The notes under the pieces were generated by a model that was not told the origin of the DNA, searched no databases, and saw only the letters and a program-made list of their open reading frames with translations. The position numbers were made by a program, and so were the translations under genes. Positions 62,703-64,000 of a DNA stretch of 64,000 bases are shown in pieces. Where the stretch lies: positions 9,954 through 73,953 of the forward strand of contig JANRIN010000285.1 in the NCBI GenBank assembly GCA_033764965.1. The letters run 5' to 3'. Each line of letters begins with the position of its first letter. Within the stretch, counting starts at the first letter, position 1. Source of the DNA: JSC-12 sp033764965. GTDB lineage: Bacteria; Cyanobacteriota; Cyanobacteriia; Leptolyngbyales; Leptolyngbyaceae.

Positions 62703-64000
62703 ATGACCTACGAACCGCTGCACCATAAGTATCGACCTCAATCGTTTGGCGAATTGGTTGGGCAAGAAGCGATCGCGGCAACTTTAACCAATGCCATCCA
62801 GCAGCAACGGATCGCCCCCGCCTACCTGTTCACTGGGGCACGAGGCACCGGAAAAACGTCTAGTGCGCGAATTCTCGCCAAGTCATTAAACTGCTTGAAA
62901 AGTAAAACTCCAACGGCAAAGCCCTGTGGAACCTGCGAAGTGTGTCAGGCGATCGCCCGTGGGTCTGCCCTGGATGTGATTGAGATCGACGCTGCCAGCA
63001 ACACCGGAGTGGACAACATCCGAGAACTGATTGAGCGTGCCCAGTTTGCTCCAGTGCAATGTCGCTACAAAGTTTACATCATTGATGAAGTGCATATGCT
63101 CAGTACGGCAGCTTTTAATGCCCTGCTGAAAACCTTGGAAGAACCGCCCGATCGCGTTGTGTTTGTCCTGGCAACTACCGATCCTCAGCGGGTGCTGCCC
63201 ACCATCATTTCCCGCTGCCAACGCTTTGATTATCGCCGGATTCCGCTGGATGCAATGGTGACTCATCTGCAATATATCGCGGCTCAGGAAAATATCCCGA
63301 TTGAGGCTGAAGCTGTGACGCTGGTAGCGCAAATTGCTCAGGGAGGCTTGCGAGATGCGGAAAGCCTGTTGGATCAACTCAGCCTGTTGTCTGGAGAAAT
63401 TTCCGTTGAGCAGGTGTGGAATTTGGTTGGATCGGTGCCAGAGCGAGATTTGCTGGAATTGCTGCACGCGATCGCCCAAGATAATCCCGAATCCTTGCTG
63501 GATAGTACCCGCCGCCTGCTGGATCGGGGACGCGAACCCCTCATTGTGCTGCAAAACCTCGCCAGCTTCTACCGGGATTTGCTGATTGCGAAAACCGCTC
63601 CGACTCGTAATGATCTGGTTGCGTTGACTCCTCCCACCTGGCAGCATCTCTGTCAGCTTGCCCAACCATTTGACCTGTTCACCATTCTGCTGGGACAGCA
63701 ACATCTCCGGTCTGCCGAAGTCCAGCTCAAACACACAACCCAACCCCGCCTCTGGTTAGAAGTGACCCTGATGGGATTGTTACCTTCCGCAGTCGCCGAC
63801 CGAGAAGGTAGGCAAAGGGTAGAAGGCAGAGGGCAGCAGGTAGAACGGAAGGGAGAAGCCAGGAAGGAGCATGAAAGAAGCCACGCAGCAGAAAGCCTGA
63901 CTCCTCCCACACCCCCAACCCCCAACCCCCAACCCCCAACCAACCCCCAACCCCCAACCGCAGAAACGCCCTCAGAACCCGATCGCGCGATCCCTGAAAC
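62703..64000 (+). CDS. dnaX: DNA polymerase III gamma/tau subunit, 5' part
   Basis: The clamp-loader ATPase of the replisome, truncated at the right edge (about 432 codons visible). It starts MTYEPLHHKYRPQSFGELVGQEAIA at ATG 62703. Walker A GARGTGKTS, a four-Cys zinc module (NCLKSKTPTAKPCGTCEVC), IDEVHMLSTAAFNALLKTLEEPP (Walker B/sensor region), SRC sensor and domain III are intact to about residue 355. No intein interrupts the Walker A region. After about residue 360 the frame enters an Arg/Glu/Gly-rich then Pro/Thr/Gln/Asn-rich linker coded by heptad-repeat DNA. The tau-specific part lies outside the window. Confidence 0.96.
   Translation, partial: MTYEPLHHKYRPQSFGELVGQEAIAATLTNAIQQQRIAPAYLFTGARGTGKTSSARILAKSLNCLKSKTPTAKPCGTCEVCQAIARGSALDVIEIDAASNTGVDNIRELIERAQFAPVQCRYKVYIIDEVHMLSTAAFNALLKTLEEPPDRVVFVLATTDPQRVLPTIISRCQRFDYRRIPLDAMVTHLQYIAAQENIPIEAEAVTLVAQIAQGGLRDAESLLDQLSLLSGEISVEQVWNLVGSVPERDLLELLHAIAQDNPESLLDSTRRLLDRGREPLIVLQNLASFYRDLLIAKTAPTRNDLVALTPPTWQHLCQLAQPFDLFTILLGQQHLRSAEVQLKHTTQPRLWLEVTLMGLLPSAVADREGRQRVEGRGQQVERKGEARKEHERSHAAESLTPPTPPTPNPQPPTNPQPPTAETPSEPDRAIPE
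63795..63962. repeat. In-frame STRR-type repeat in the dnaX linker
   Basis: GAAGGTAGGCAAAGGGTAG-like purine units (63805-63870) are followed by CCCAACCCCCAACC heptads (63909-63960). The dnaX frame is kept and yields a PPTPNPQPPT-type segment between the clamp-loader domains and the tau region. It resembles the CCCCAAC repeats at 60846. Confidence 0.85.

Noticed and set aside
62886..63743. 285-codon minus-strand frame opposite dnaX
   Set aside because: dnaX is certain on the plus strand, and the antisense frame has no recognisable domain.
62703..64000. Possible intein in dnaX, as seen in some cyanobacteria
   Set aside because: The Walker A region and following motifs are contiguous, with no intein blocks in the visible part.

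Overview
The window is chromosomal DNA from a cyanobacterium. The evidence is an allophycocyanin operon (apcA-apcB-apcC), a CO2-hydration protein of the NDH-1 complex, ndhM, a biliverdin-forming heme oxygenase, the lycopene-cyclase paralogue CruP, several cyanobacteria-only families (DUF3038, DUF4335, DUF2854, DICT), an SLH-OprB iron-uptake porin, and many copies of the HIP1 octamer GCGATCGC. The many PAS/GAF kinases and short heptad repeats (STRR type) suggest a filamentous, possibly Leptolyngbya-like lineage, but this is inference. I see no tRNA, rRNA, CRISPR array, prophage or insertion sequence.

Layout. 1-1325: end of a probable ndhD and a ChpX/Y gene (inorganic carbon uptake). 1454-4618: large PAS/GAF histidine kinase. 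4729-7246: DUF3038-DUF4335-YraN operon. 7527-9110: apcABC with a terminator, then a phosphopantetheinyl transferase. 10704-13747: RNase R/Zam-type protein and ubiX. 13789-15558: iron-uptake porin. 15785-18937: HD-GYP protein, ChaN-like protein, pgsA. 19083-22442: envelope block (sugar transferase, SGNH-like protein, amidase). 22862-28670: BMP-type ABC importer with a cysteine hydrolase, probably a nitrogen-scavenging operon.

28653-35101 (minus strand) is a four-gene signalling operon: receiver-GGDEF, bacteriophytochrome kinase, Rcp-type response regulator and hybrid kinase. It appears to join red-light sensing to c-di-GMP. 35616-39274: coaE, ndhM, heme oxygenase (which makes the phytochrome and phycobilin chromophore precursor) and small conserved proteins. 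39308-43835: two tandem DUF2079 membrane proteins facing a GT-C-like membrane protein. 44003-46087: DICT protein and a pentapeptide-repeat protein. 46129-51920: three more sensor kinases without any DNA-binding regulator. 52053-55899: SRPBCC protein, then a pseudo-receiver/cruP/SirB1 operon. 56135-57586: ammonium transporter. 57651-62030: MscS-like channel, TPR protein, ruvB. 62104-64000: small unknown protein and dnaX, cut by the right edge.

The most distinctive feature is that short heptad repeats, usual between genes, also sit in frame inside coding sequences: the phytochrome GAF domain, the ATPase and receiver domains of the hybrid kinase, and the dnaX linker. Other points for follow-up are a Zam/RNase R protein whose metal-binding Asp cluster departs from the canonical pattern, an HD-GYP domain split by about 120 residues with a CCHC motif, and perfect tandem repeats at 22652-22696 and 35425-35513.
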